Positions 47,774-60,492 are shown, counted from the stretch's first letter. The stretch is 64,000 bases of DNA from Camillea tinctor (GCA_022578605.1 MU394083.1:330040-394039); one strand, 5' to 3'. Notes: generated by a model from the sequence alone, not told the origin. Program-made: numbers and translations.

Positions 47774-48787
47774 GTTGTTGTTTGATGGCCAGTTATCGGA
47801 ATTTCCTAGCTGTCATTGTTTAAGGGGTTGTATGTCCGTTTCCTATCTCACTGTTTCGATAAGGGGGGCGTTACTTATGTTTCTATGAAAACGTGCGTTG
47901 GTGTAACATGGCGTTTTTGTAATCATATACTCTTTGTATACTAAGAAAACGGACTGTATATAATAGATACCTTGCTTTTGTAAATATGCAGATGACAATA
48001 AATATTCTCATCCCTACCTATCTTTAGTCTTTGTATGTATCCTTTGCTTATTAACGTGTTTCGTGTTTTATCAACTTACCTACCTAGGTAAGGATACGTT
48101 TAGTGACACGTGAGAATATTCAGAACTAACTGATGTAAATACATTATCAGTGAGTTGTTTATTAATTGATATCTCTATAATCACCTGGGTATGCTAATAG
48201 ATCACCAGTTCCTTGCTTCTATGTTTTCCCGGGTACTACAAATGGCGAGTTAAAAATTGAAGTATTATTTCTATAACCAGTGTATAGCTTGGACCTAATA
48301 GTATTTACTATTCGTATGTAATTTTCCATATTTGAGAGCGTCATTGAGTTGCTTTCTTGTTAGATTCAATTCCCCTACCCCTTAATCGTCTTATCGACAA
48401 GGTATAGTGTGGAGGCTGACAATTAAGGGGCTTGATCTCGTCAGTTGCTAGTAGCTGATTGCAATATACCGAGGGTACACCTTTTGTATATTACGAGATT
48501 CTAATTATTCTGTACGTGCACTTATTCGCATAAATCAAGAGGAATGAAAGTGAGCATTGTTCTCCGAGCTTCCTAATGTGCTAGTCACTGGTATCCAATA
48601 GTTTTCTAGTTCAACAGTCATGTCAACTTAGATGATTCCATAAATCAAAGTAACAATTTATTGGTCATTTTCTAGTGACAATTGATATGAGGTACATACC
48701 AGCGGTCGGATGGATTGTACAATTAGCGAACAGTGATAGTTTTACATTTTTAGGGATTTGGCAGCTTGAGTTATATCAATCATCATT
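47774..48787. other. Spacer between HMG-box gene and P450 pseudogene
   Basis: AT-rich 3' region of two convergent genes, with a TACCTACCTAGGTAAG motif at 48077-48092. No gene is seen. Confidence 0.6.
47997..48002 (+). terminator. AATAAA polyadenylation signal of HMG-box gene
   Basis: A perfect AATAAA, 224 bases after the stop codon in an AT-rich tail, is a likely 3'-end signal for the HMG-box transcript. Confidence 0.4.
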
Positions 48788-50443
48788 TCATACGCCATAT
48801 CGCGTAACCCATGCTTTGATACCGCTTGCATCACTAACTCCAACGATAAACTGGTCGCTGACAATCTCAACATCCTTGGGGCCAGCGCCGTCGAACTTGA
48901 AGTCGAATCTCATGATAATGGCAGAAGTCACCAAGTAAAGCTCAGCCCAAGCCAAACTCAAAAGGGGAAATACACATTAGCGTGACCGTGGTGAAACAAA
49001 GGGCATCAAAAAAAATACATACTGCATCCCGATACAATTTCGCGTTCCCCTGGAGAACGGAGCAAAGGTTTTCTCAGATTTTTTGCTCATCTCTTAATCC
49101 ATCTAGCGGGCGGGGTTGAAGCGTCCGGGCTCCGGGTAGAGCTCCTCGTTGCGGTGCATCAGCAACGTCGTCATACCGACGGGCGTGCCCTTAGGGATGC
49201 ACCACTTGTCGTAGAACAGGTCGCGGTCGGGCGCAACGCGCGCCAGCCGGGAGGCCACGGAGGGACTCAACCGCAGCCCTTCCATAATCACAGCGGTCAG
49301 GTACGGCAGCTGCTCGAGCGAGGACACGCTCAGGTCCGCGGTGCCGGCCTCCTAGCGCGCGGCGGGGATCTCGGCCCGCAGGCGCGCTAGCATCGCTGGG
49401 TCGCTCCACATGTAGTATAGCACCTGTCGGAGGCCCGAGGTGGTCGAGGCGCTTCTCGGCTTCCGGGAGCCTGGACTTCATGATGTCGTGGACGAGGGTG
49501 TGGGGCTTGTTTGGGTCCGGGTTCTCGGCCATGGACGCCTTCATTATGTTCTTGGTGTCGTTGCGGCTGTTCTCCAGGAACACGAAGAACGCCTTGTTGC
49601 CCTCGTCGCCGGTCGCCTTGGCGATGGACGTCGGAAGGCTCAGGAGAAGAGGGCCGACCCAACGGATATGCTTGGTGATCCGCCAGAGCATTCTGAGGCC
49701 CACGATGGTCTTGGTCATGGCCTGGTTGAAGTCTTCCTTGTCGAGGTTGTTGTAGCTCTTGCCGATAATGAAGTTGGTCGATGCGTCTCGGGTGAACGCA
49801 CTGATTGCAAGGCCTAGGTTGATAGTCTTCTGTGTCCCTGAGACGGCGTCAAGATCATGGGGCGAGCATGAGACTGCAGATAGAGGTACTCCAAATGCGT
49901 CATAAGACCAGGCATACTTATCCTATCGCCCGTCCTGGCGGAAAAGCTTCTCAAAGTAGGTTGGGTCATTGATGTGAAGCTCAAATGGACTTATCCTGAT
50001 AACAGGGCCTGCGAGATAGATTATTTCTAGTTATACGATGATTTCAATCTATGTAGATCTATCGTCAAGATTTTGAACTTACCATACTGCTTATGCATTT
50101 TCTCAAATTTGAAAGTGTACTGTCCATCAAGTATAAGATCATAGTGTGCTTCATACCAGCGACTTATCGCAGCTATCTTCGGGCCCGGGGACTTTGCTAG
50201 GGGGTGGAGATAGAGTCTATAGGATGCAAGATTTGCATAATAAACTACAACTGCCACAACTACATGTCGCCATGTGACTTTGGTTAGAAGTTCAATGCTA
50301 TTGGGAGAGCCGATAGAAGCGAGAAGAGATTGGGGTTTCTCTGGGGAGGAAGAATTACTAAGAACCCCCTCCATTTCGACTGGATAGCGATCACACAGGG
50401 GCAAAAGTAATTTACTATAAAGGCACTTTTGGAATCGATTCAT
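48788..50443 (-). pseudogene. Cytochrome P450 pseudogene
   Basis: Three exons can be followed: 50443-50083, 50008-49023 and 48956-48788, with intact GTAAGT and GTATGT donors. Parts in order: membrane anchor (HVVVAVVVYYANLASYRLYL), a PGPKIAA proline hinge, the GPVIRISPFELHIN block, a C-terminal I-helix trace, K-helix ExxR (EGLRLSP), the PERF-like region (PEPGRFNPAR), the heme loop FSRGTRNCIGM and a final LAWAELYLVTSAI segment. It is broken by TAG at 49923-49925, 49352-49354 and 49103-49105 and by TAA at 49094-49096. A frameshift lies near 49430-49460, upstream of the I-helix threonines, and about 40 residues after CSPHD (near 49855) are missing. It was a microsomal monooxygenase of the type common in secondary metabolism. 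All essential landmarks remain visible, so the loss looks fairly recent. Confidence 0.85.
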
Positions 50444-52145
50444 CTATGGGGAAAATGCACTAGATACACTCATTTATATATATAATTTCGAACTTGATTC
50501 GACTCCGTGATATCACGGGCATAAGCACATGTACGGACAGCATAACTAATACAACAAACGGAATTCGTCAGGGGTCGGACGCCGAAGCCCGTGTAAGATC
50601 CACTTTTAAGTCGGAGGCCGATCGGTGGTTTGTTCCTAGGTAATCATAGGATCAGGAGTTCGCCGTTTCCATGTAACTACTCTTGCTTCTTTATACTTAC
50701 CTAAGGTCAAGTTCGGCACTTGTACTTGGTAGTTAGAGGACTTAGACGGGTACATGTGTGTCGGAAAATAATTATTCTTGGACGCGATCGCCTTACTCTG
50801 ATTCCTTGGACGTCTCGGGATGTTGCTAGTGTCATCGTTGTCTTCACGTATTATTAGACTTGGACATTTGGAAATCTTGGCTTGTTGTTGACGCCGAATT
50901 GCCTCTTTATCGTACGACATCTCAACCTATGGAGCTGCCACCAATATAATGTAAAGAACTATAGTGGTTAGTGCGCGCGCTTTTAGAAACTATGGGGCGA
51001 AGCTCCATAGTAAGGTGTATAAGGAGCTTCTTTTTCCTAATTCCGAGAGCGTTACCAGGCATACCATCTTATCTACTTTCCCCCCTACTTTACATTACTG
51101 CTTATTATCGTGATACAACCGCAACACCGAGTTGGTACATATTCGTGGAACTTATGCCCCCTGGACTCCCGTATAAGACCATAACGATCTCGGCTATGCG
51201 ATAGTGTAATTGTGCCACACTTTCCATAAGCTCTAATCAGAAATAAAGCTGCTGGTTGAGCTCAGTAGTAGGTAGCTAGTAAAATTCGGGGAGGAGTCTT
51301 TCTAAGTGTATGAAAGTGTTAGTATGTTTCAGAGCGTACGCGTGTTGAGAAACGCAAAAGTCCTCGACATCAATCAAGATAGGCATTTTAGTCAATCGTG
51401 TCCAAGATAATTCTAGTTTTCAGCAGTAACTTTATAAAATGCTCGGTTTCGCTATCAATTTGTTTCAAAAGTCCACGTGGACTTGCCCGGCAGACTTAGA
51501 AAATCATACCTACACACCTAAACCCCAAGGTGATTATATAGGTAGAAGTATTTGTGACTATCATGCATACAATGAGAATCTAGACCCATCTCCAAGTATT
51601 TAGAACAGGGCCATATCGAGATATGCATAGGTAACATAATTATTGGTAGGGGTAATATGTATATTGGTCCTGGGTGCTAGATAAAGACTTTGTTTGTCTG
51701 GACGATATGTTTTGTTGAGCTTATCATTGGCTTTTGGTGTAATCATATAGGTTATATAACTAGGGACTCGATAGTTCTGCCTAACCCCTGGTTCTAGTGT
51801 AGCATGTAACGACAGAAAGAATTATGTATCCAAAGATACGGTTGCCATCGGCCTGCATGGCTTGCTAGTTTATAATGTATGGGACTGTAACCCCCGAACG
51901 CCATACTCGTCCATATCTTAGAATCGTGTATATGGTGCAGATACAGATATGCAACCGAACCGAAAAGACAAGAAATGTTACGCCCTAGGATTGGTGGGGG
52001 TAACTATATAATACAGAATTAGGATCCAATGACCATTCGATCATTGGGAGAACATTTTGGCCTCATAGTATGATAGTGTTGCACAATACACTATCGTAAC
52101 AAGAAACCACTCAAGACTACTGCAAGTAATCGGACACTCCGACCC
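50444..52145. other. Spacer upstream of P450 relic and downstream of AflR-like gene
   Basis: AT-rich, no supported gene. Short frames at 50636-50920 (minus) and 50971-51204 (plus) lack recognisable features. Confidence 0.55.
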
Positions 52146-53603
52146 CTACCCTCGTCTTAGTCCCTCCACAATCTCCCAGGATAACGACTTCAGCCTCTTC
52201 TTGAGATCTACTTCCAGCTGGTCCAACATTACCGGTGAAAGAGGTGAACCAGTTTCGTAGTCCATAGTAGCACTGTTAAATCCTGAGCTATCCGGGGTGT
52301 CCGGGGTCCCGCTATTATTGGTCGCTTGCATCTTGAGCTTTTGGGACAGCTGGTTGACGAGTCTTTGCACACGGTGCAGTTCACTTAGTACTAGCTGCGC
52401 TGCCATCCTCCCGGAGTCTTCCCCGTCTAGGTGGTAGTCGTTGGTAACATTAGGAGGTTCATTACCCACATGATCCGACTTGAGTGATGGGTGGGGAGTA
52501 GGCGAGTCTTTGTTGATATCATTGTTATTGGCACCATTACTGCTACTACTGCCGGTGGTGCTGATATTGGACCTATGAGGCTCGCTTTTCCGTGCTGCAG
52601 CAGCATACCACCCTAATATCTTGAAGACAATGAGGGACATAATGGTAAGAAGATAACCGTCGTGTGAACACGGGCATTGCAGCATGGCGTTAATAGCTTC
52701 GATGATGGCCTCGTTTTTGGCGACAACTTCTTGAGCCGCCGCAATCGGAGTGGAGGGGCTAACGAGACCTCGACTCGCTAAGCTATCCCTCATACACGCC
52801 ATAGGGGGGTTAGGAAAGATCTGCTTCATAAGACCCAAAGCCTGAATTAGGCATGAGCAGGCCGGTGACTCTGCTGCTATCGTGTCATTGAGAATTAGGT
52901 AACTAAAGGGGTCCTTTGTTGGGGAGGAGCTGTCACTGGATGGTAGCGATATTTCGGTGATGGCATTTTCGAATAAGGGGAAAGGTTCGATAAGGGTTGG
53001 GGTTATATTGCTGTGATTGTTGTTTTGGGAGTGGGGGTTCATGTCGGTAGAAAAGAAATTCGCCTGTCCCATAACATCCGAGTCTGACATATCCCCTACG
53101 GGGAAAGAAAGAGATGAATTGAAGAGGCCATCGAGCTCTGTTGATAGGTCTGGGAGGGTGGTCATAGGCGGATTTGAGGGTGAGAGGAGACCTGGAAAAA
53201 AAGCAGTTGAGGTGCCAGATATTGTAGGTTTTGGCGATTGATGATGTATTATCCCCGGTGAAGGTATTGTGTCTAAATTTGTAGGGGCGAACCAGCTGTT
53301 TAATTGCGGTATGAACTGGTTGACATCCAATGAGTCTGCTGTTGGTGTTGTTCTAGGAGGAGTGCGTCTTCTTTCACTCATGCTCGACCTGTGATCATGC
53401 TTGCGACCTCCACGTTTCGTAGCAACATACTCGCAAGTGAGGCCACGTTTTGCACAACGTGAGCATGTCGGCTTTTCCTTGTGACATTTCACCTTTGAGG
53501 TTGCGCAAGCATGACAGCTATCACGTAGCTTTGGACCCGACGGGCGACGGCCTGTTGAATGCGATGGTGTTGGTAGCCTTGTAGGTGAATGTACCTCGGC
53601 CAT
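52146..53603 (-). CDS. AflR-like Zn2Cys6 transcription regulator
   Basis: One uninterrupted frame of 485 residues from the ATG at 53603. The frame is open for 30 more codons upstream, but the Met at 53603 (MAEVHSPTRLP) is the natural start. The DNA-binding Zn2Cys6 cluster lies at about residues 29-56 with all six cysteines (CHACATSKVKC, CSRCAKRGLTCEY), followed by the basic TKRGGRKH linker; this matches AflR very closely in form. The C-terminal AflR domain is present: PACSCLIQALGLMKQIF, NAMLQCPCSHDGYLLTIMSL, then MAAQLVLSELHRVQRLVNQL. AflR-type proteins switch on polyketide or other secondary-metabolite clusters as pathway-specific activators in the nucleus. Here the nearby enzyme genes (P450, DMATS, GMC) are broken while this gene has no stop or frameshift. 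It may serve another locus, or may have been spared so far. Confidence 0.9.
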   Translation of the reverse strand: MAEVHSPTRLPTPSHSTGRRPSGPKLRDSCHACATSKVKCHKEKPTCSRCAKRGLTCEYVATKRGGRKHDHRSSMSERRRTPPRTTPTADSLDVNQFIPQLNSWFAPTNLDTIPSPGIIHHQSPKPTISGTSTAFFPGLLSPSNPPMTTLPDLSTELDGLFNSSLSFPVGDMSDSDVMGQANFFSTDMNPHSQNNNHSNITPTLIEPFPLFENAITEISLPSSDSSSPTKDPFSYLILNDTIAAESPACSCLIQALGLMKQIFPNPPMACMRDSLASRGLVSPSTPIAAAQEVVAKNEAIIEAINAMLQCPCSHDGYLLTIMSLIVFKILGWYAAAARKSEPHRSNISTTGSSSSNGANNNDINKDSPTPHPSLKSDHVGNEPPNVTNDYHLDGEDSGRMAAQLVLSELHRVQRLVNQLSQKLKMQATNNSGTPDTPDSSGFNSATMDYETGSPLSPVMLDQLEVDLKKRLKSLSWEIVEGLRRG

Positions 53604-56600
53604 AGTGTTTGACGGATATATTTTGGATGTGTAAAGGATAAGGAAGAATGGGCGTTCGGGCAGGATATAAAAATTGGGGTTGGCTAGGATCATGAAGTAT
53701 AAATAAGGTACGGGTGGATGTCAAGTCGTCAACTTGAACGGACTTCAGGGTACCCTTGATGATGAAAGTGGGATAGGGTACAATGTCGGTTTTTAGTATC
53801 ACCTGAGAGCATATCTTGAATCCTTCGAGTTGATCTATGCCACCCCGAAAGATCCACCGTACCTTGAGCCTTTTACTTTCTCTTGGCAATTCATTTCCAC
53901 TTTCCATGGGCCTTTTAACGGAGTTATCTAACTTACTTGGAGAGCTAAGCGCTTACATCGCACCGTTTCGATCATAAGCTTATATGCAATCTAAGAGCAC
54001 ACATTTAGTGTTTCCCCCTAGGTCGGACTGAAGAGAAACCCTTGTCATAGCAAGTACACCCGCAAGTTATCTAAATGGGTATAAATCAAAACGCTTTCTT
54101 TTCTTTATTATCATTATTGGCATGTTTTGTTTTCATTGCCCACGTGGCATGCAAGAGGTGCAGGCCTCGCGGCATTTTTCAGTTCCTGCTGAAGTAATGA
54201 CCTGAGCAGTAATACTGCAATTAGTATGTGGAATTCGCTAACTTGACCCCAACGTGCATCAATCTTGACGAAAATGACCACAGTGCAACATAAATAAGGT
54301 CACAGGGCAAGTGTAGGCTGTCTCTAATAAGTGCGAAAGTACTGCCGCTGACGTATCTACGAAACTGTTATGTTGAAGGTATTTTTTTCCGAATCCTAAT
54401 TAGGCCATAACTATCATGTTAGGACGAGGCTCGAATAAAAGGATGATCGAGGCTTAAAGGAACCGAAAGTACTGATGAAAGCATAGAATAGGGGACTAAA
54501 GAGTAATTTTGTAAAGAAAAATCATTATTCAAGCGGCGGTTTACAAAAGATTCATATCCTATTCCTGTATATGGCACGCTGGGGAGTACAAGGGTAAAGT
54601 AGCATCCATACTAGGAATAACTATTTAATAGGACTATAAAGTGTTTCCTACAAGGAGTAGTTGCCTATTTTCTTAGCATCCATTGGTTCAAGTCATCTGC
54701 GATATAGCAGGTACCCATAAGATGTGAAAATATTCAGTTTTATGGAGACACGCTGTGTAAAGCTAATATTATTTACTTTAAGTTCTGTCAAGACTCGTAT
54801 CAGACAACATGTGTTATCATTCTCATCTGATTCATATTCGCAATGAATTGTCCCTTGTGGGTGACTCGAACGACGGCCACTAACGGAGAAGGACTAAATC
54901 AGGACGACAGTGTCATAACCATGTGGCACTTCGATGCTGAGTGGCGTTGAGAAGGGCCCTTTCAGCCTAACTAGTGACTGCCGTGAATAACTACGCAAAG
55001 CCGCTAGTTTCATGTATCCAGCATCCTTGATGTTAGAAGGAATACACAGCCGGCTCCTAGTCTTCGTAGTAAAGGATGCGAGGCTAGGAAGGAGAGTAAT
55101 AAAGATTTTGTACAAAATCGAACTTATCGCGCAAAACTAATGCACGATGATGCCGGGTTCGTCTACTCGAAGTCCAAAGAAACTTTGAGCCTATTTTCAA
55201 CCTGGTCATAAAATGTGGGAAAAGGTCCTAACCTTCCAAAATGGGTCTGACAGTTAAATCTGTATAGTGCAAAAGCAAGTGATAGTTTTGAAGTCAGATT
55301 AGGTTAAATACTATCGACGTATGTAACCCTGAGCTGGTATAGTCAAAGTTACGAGACTATCCTAGCTAGACACACACATACTGCCTACCCTGTAGGGAGC
55401 TGATTTATCCAGAGGAAGTAATCATAAAGCTATTAAAAGCGCAAGACATGTATATAATCTAGTAAACCTAGTGTTACATACATCTTAAGTCTAGGAAGAA
55501 GAAAGCGGGAGACGTAACAGATCCCTGAGGATTGTAAGGGTCTTCCTAGACCACCTCGGATCGTCGCTTTTTAGCCCTAGAAAGGCATCGTGGGGGGAAT
55601 GTAATTTATTATTGGTCCAGAGATTCAGGGGTGGGAACCCCAGAGCGAGTCTAAATAACTACATAGACAGAGGCTCACAATGACATACGAAACCGTGGCG
55701 ATGACTTCTGTGGCTTTCTGAGGTATGACGACGCCTTTCTTTACAATTTTCAGGTTTGGTTAGAGTGTGCTTTTATAAGAGGATTCTTACAGCTTTGAAG
55801 GAGTCAGTGTGAAGATGGCGCTATCGCTTGGCTTGAATAATCCTAGAAAAGAAACCGATTTTCGTCCATCATTATTGCCCGAACATCTACAGCACACTAG
55901 GGCATTTTTCGAATTGGGTTTAGTACGTGTATTGGGGGGCGTGAGCCATTCTAGGTCAGCCGAATCGGCAGCTTCGCGTATTGAAGCTGTACGTGACGCA
56001 ATGACGACCCGGAACCGCCTCGGCCGATAGAGAATAGCCCTAGCTGAAGAAAAACAAAAACCAAATACAAAAAACTACCAATGTGTAAGGGAGGTTGGCA
56101 GGATCAAAACACGAGCCAATCGCGAGTCGAAAATGCCTCAAAAGAAGTTGTTGTAGGAGGGAAGAAGCGGTATGGGTCCTGCTGGTCTGTAGAACTACAC
56201 ATTTTATTATGCAGACTTAATCCCGCGAGACAGTATGAAACAAAAAGACTCAGAAGCAATCTTTGAAGATTGAGTCCCCAAGCCGCGAACCTGCCGCAGT
56301 GCTTACAGTCCAGATCGCCAGCTACACCAGTAAGCGTGCACAATGCTTCGGGCTGCGTTCACGGCATTTATTAGAAATATAAACCAATGAAAGTCCAAGA
56401 TTCGTTGCCAAGTCATACTAGCTATTATAGAGATATTTCCCTTGAATCAAAAGTTATCTAAAAGGGATTGGCAAAAAGTTGCTATTAATAAATTGCCTGG
56501 GATAATGATGCAGCTGTCTGCCCCCACGTCCTTAGTGGGACTTGCAAGCTTCCACACGTGGAACCCAGAGGAAGGAAGTCCTAGCTAATATGACGGATTC

Positions 56601-57779
56601 CTTGATCATATTTTGGCCGCCCGGGTATGAGCCAGCATATTCGGGTCCGGAAGAGAACTCGTCACACCTGGTTCTGGTGTGACGAGTAACATAAGTTACC
56701 CGCAGACTCCGAATCTAGGGTGGTTCTGTTTAGAACGGGATCAAACCATGATCTCATGAAGATGTGCATGATAATGCCATGAAATGCCTAAACCCCACGT
56801 GCGTTGACGTGAGGATATCCTTGTCTTATACTTTCAGAAGCTTCATATATAAAGGAATAGGTTACAGAAATAATATAGTAACTGCGACTTTTCTTGGCTG
56901 TAATTACACGAGGCTATGAACAATTCTGTTAACACTTACCTCTGTAGTTTGAATTAGGGAGGGCCAATATAGAACCTAGCCACATATATTTCAACTCTGA
57001 TGCAGTCCCTCTCATCCGTGACTATTTAAAAGACGGTTTCGCGGCTGATAAAAAACGTAGTATAGCCCTCCCATTTACCCCTCAGCTGCCATTTGAATTG
57101 CTGTGGGGTTGGTGTGATCCTAGAGGCCCCGTCCCACCCAAGCTGGCGATCGTCCTTAAATGCGGACCCTCGCAGATCTTTCAGCTTAGACCTTATCATA
57201 TACACCTGACCTTGTTGATATTGTATCGTTACAACAAGCCCAGATCTAGAATTGGCATCAAAAAAGAGAATTGCCTAGAAAGGAGTATGAACACTGGGAC
57301 GTGTGGGCCCAGGATCGTCTAGTAGAGCCCTAGCAAAACCTAGTTTTGCATGTATATCAACCCCTCGTTATCCCCTGGACATACCCCTGGGACAAGGAGT
57401 GAATCAGGCTTTCCCTGAGCCACCTCTAAGTTCTGACAAGCTTTATAGACGTCAGGGATCTGGGCTTACTGGCTGCTAATGCTTGCAGGTCTCGAGCAAG
57501 TCAAGATCATATAAGGCACTAACTAAGCCCTAGAGAGTCTCCTCGAGCGAAGAACTTACATATACATCGTTTTTACTTAGCTATCAAGGTGCTCTGTCCT
57601 ATCAATTTATTCCTCGTGTTGAACACTATGTCATATCATATTGATCGACTCTATCTTGGCCAAGCCTGGGGATGCCGATGAGCTCTTTCTAAAGCGGCTA
57701 TGATCTACATGAGTATCTACAGCTAGCCCTGCAACAAACAAGCCTCTGGCACCCTTCATAGTATAAACGTTGGCTTGTT

Positions 57780-58080
57780 ATTCTTGTCCAATCCGTCCGC
57801 ATGCGTCTGATACTTAACGCCCAGGGCCACAGTGGTGCTGTTTCGAGTCCGAACCTTGTTGGCAACAACTAGCTTACCCATGCTGTCATGCACGCTGTGT
57901 ATTAGGTCCACCAACTCCTCCATCTCCATTTCACGCTCATTAGCCAGCTGTAGACGAGAGAGATCCCTGACAATTGAGAATCAAACCGAGTCTATATTAA
58001 ACTCCTTGCATTTAGAGATAAATAGAGCTAAGTGGTCAATGGACTGATTTTTTAGATGTAGTGATTAATCCGATTTAAGT
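57780..58080 (-). pseudogene. Short protein remnant, unknown family
   Basis: The minus strand reads IDHLALFISKCKEFNIDSV, a TGA, then in the same frame ANEREMEMEELVDLIHSVHD and GKLVVANKVRTRNSTTVALG, to a stop near 57765. The continuity of frame on both sides of the TGA and the helical, charged text suggest the C-terminal end of a former gene with one nonsense change. I do not recognise the family, and nothing upstream continues it. Confidence 0.35.
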
Positions 58081-59733
58081 CTATATTAGGGTTTTAGATC
58101 CTGAGAAAGAATACCGTTGAGACAGCATTTCCACGTGCTCACTCCTGAGATGGAGAAATTTGGGATACTGGTGGGGGGTTGGTACATAACGGTAACTAAC
58201 ACGACCAGTTTGATCTATTATAACTGAAACATAGAGACAGGCTGCTTTAAAAATCCCGGCCATAGATCAAAGGGAATCTTCGGCTCAGTTTTTAAGGAAT
58301 GACACCGAGAGAATCTTATCTCACCACCTCCAAGTACAACAGAGCTAAAGGTGACCACATATACGTCTCTAAACTCAATAGTTATTTCATGTCAAGGGGT
58401 ATATGATTCACTCAGGATTTAAAGCCCAATGTCTCATAGTTGGGCGAAAGTATACATGGTTAAGCTAAATACATTTGGGATATAATACACAGTCTGTGTA
58501 TACTACGTTGTAGGAAAGGGAACATTAAGCTAGTGAAGGAACACAATCAAAAGGTTGTCTGCACAAGAGTGATCAGTTGTGGTGGATCAAAAACATGGAT
58601 GTTAGCGTTTCCCTAGGATATAAAGCCTTCAAGCTATCTAACATGCACAGAGATGACACTAATCAAACCTAGTCACATATGCAAGAAATCACCCGTTACG
58701 ACGTCTCTATACATACTTAGCTAATGTTTTATAGAACGTTGGTTAGGAGATTGTGTGATCTAAATTACCTGGTCACCAAGGATCTTCGCTGGACTTTGCG
58801 ATAGAATCTAAGTCCCAGCTCAAAAGTCTCTATTAAGGATACGTACATGGATGTATAAGACATTACCAAAGTCTCATGAGCGCAATCTATTACTTGGCAA
58901 ATATTAGAGTGTGGTGGGGAACAGGGATACAATGAAATAGGCTAGGTGAAGAGCTATATCGATGTACATACATATACATACAGCAACCACTAAACTACTG
59001 TAACCTATATTAAAAGGTGATATACCCTGGTTAATCAGTGCTGGAGGTAATATCATGACTAAGTGACAAGGTGTATACTCAAGCTGATAGATAAGAAATA
59101 TACTTTACACACTATACACGGCGGATTTCCCACCTTTGGCGATACGAATTCCTTTGGAACGGGTTTCCGTGTATACGAGTGATCACACTGATACGAGATA
59201 TACGAATAACGGTCGGGCGTACAAGGAATGCTTGCTGAAATAGTTCACGAGACATAATAATGACCTAGATGTTACCAATGAATAATAAACTCCTTCTAGA
59301 CTCGACGCTTCGCATGTGGGATAAGCACTGGCCGGCACTTGAGAGAACTTATATTTACCTTGAGAATTCAAGCATATATGTTTCAGCGGCGCGAGACTGG
59401 TATCGTGAACATGTATAATACAAGGGACTTACTGAGCATTATAGAAGCAGTTCCCAGCGGGCTAGCCAGGTTCTACGAGGCTTCAATTGATGCCATAGTC
59501 AGCGCATGATATTAGTATATCTAAAAGGGGGCATCGCGTGCATTTAAATAATCACGTTGTGCGGGGAAGCTTGAGTGGCAATTATCTATAATAACTCACT
59601 ATGCATAGAAATAACCTTTTCAATCCTTAAGGTAAGTATACTGCCATACTATTACTTTACACTGATGTTCTTAGTACTACGCGTTTCTCTTGACAATAAA
59701 TGAAATAATGTGGATGTAGGAAAGATCAGAGAG

Positions 59734-59745
59734 CCCCCCCCCCCC
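59734..59745. repeat. C12 homopolymer
   Basis: Twelve C in a row within AT-rich DNA, just downstream of the DMATS remnant. Length may be uncertain in assembly. Confidence 0.9.
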
Positions 59746-59922
59746 TTCTACTGTGACACCTCCTAATAAGGCAGGAAAGATAATATATAACAAATATATT
59801 GAAAATAATAAAAAGGAAAAAATCACCATAGCATAATACATGTTGCTCGCAATACGTCTCATACCTTAGCTAGTTGGTAATGTCTACTTCACCAAGTATA
59901 TGGCGACAACCAAACAGAGAAC

Positions 59923-60492
59923 CTATCGCTCGCCCCTCCGTCGTGTAGCCCTCCGCGGCTGCACCAACCTGGCAGGGCGGAACGACTCCGCACCGAGATA
60001 AGTGGTGATGTCGAGCTCGCCATCCTTCTTGAACAGGCAGGCAATGTAGGTCTGGATACCGTTCCCTACACCGAGGCGGCGGTGCTCAGTCAGAGTCTCG
60101 AGCATGTTCATATAGCGATCACAGTAAGCACCACGACCACGAGTTTTCATCCAGCCGATGATGCCCCGTGCAAGAGTCAGGTCATCGGTGGAGTAGTAGC
60201 GTGAAGGGATGAAGATTTTGATCTCCGGCAGAGCCATGCCAGGCGCCACGTCGAACTAGTATAGGTAATATTCCGACAACACCTGCGCCATATCACCGAA
60301 CTTGTCACGCCGCGACGAGTCCCAGTTTGGCGCGGCAGATAGCTCCGCGTCCTCAGAGAAGTCCGCCGGCAGCCCAATGACGGCCTTGATCAGGCCGTGA
60401 AGCTCATTGAGTGCCTTTGCCATGTAGGGAGGGTTGATGTGGCCACCTAAGGTCATGACCTCGCGAACAGACGCGAACGTCGTATGCGTGAA
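59923..60492 (-). pseudogene. C-terminal remnant of a DMATS-type aromatic prenyltransferase
   Basis: About 189 codons remain of a protein that is usually 400-450 residues. Recognisable blocks are FASVREVMTLGGH, PPYMAKALNELHGLIKAV, then APGMALPEIKIFIPSRYYS, ARGIIGWMKTRGRGAYCD and GIQTYIACLFKKDGELDITT, all typical of the C-terminal half of fungal DMATS/ABBA prenyltransferases. A TAG at 60256-60258 interrupts the frame between EYYLY and FDVAPG, and a TGA lies just upstream at 60493-60495. No N-terminal half is found in the 400 bases between this and the GMC gene. The enzyme would have moved a prenyl group onto an indole or other aromatic ring in a biosynthetic pathway. As it stands it cannot be functional. 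Confidence 0.82.

Larger units (their letters stand above)
53604..59922. other. 6.3-kb AT-rich spacer within the relic cluster
   Basis: Almost free of open frames and rich in TA steps, apart from small protein-like patches. The minus-strand frame 53521-53907 overlaps the AflR-like start and is probably chance or an upstream ORF. A GC-richer patch near 55800-56030 has no recognisable product. The best coding trace is the minus-strand remnant at about 57780-58080. A C12 run lies at 59734-59745. Confidence 0.5.

Noticed and set aside
53521..53907. 128-codon minus-strand frame overlapping the AflR-like start
   Set aside because: No domain is recognisable; it might act as an upstream ORF but cannot be supported as a gene.
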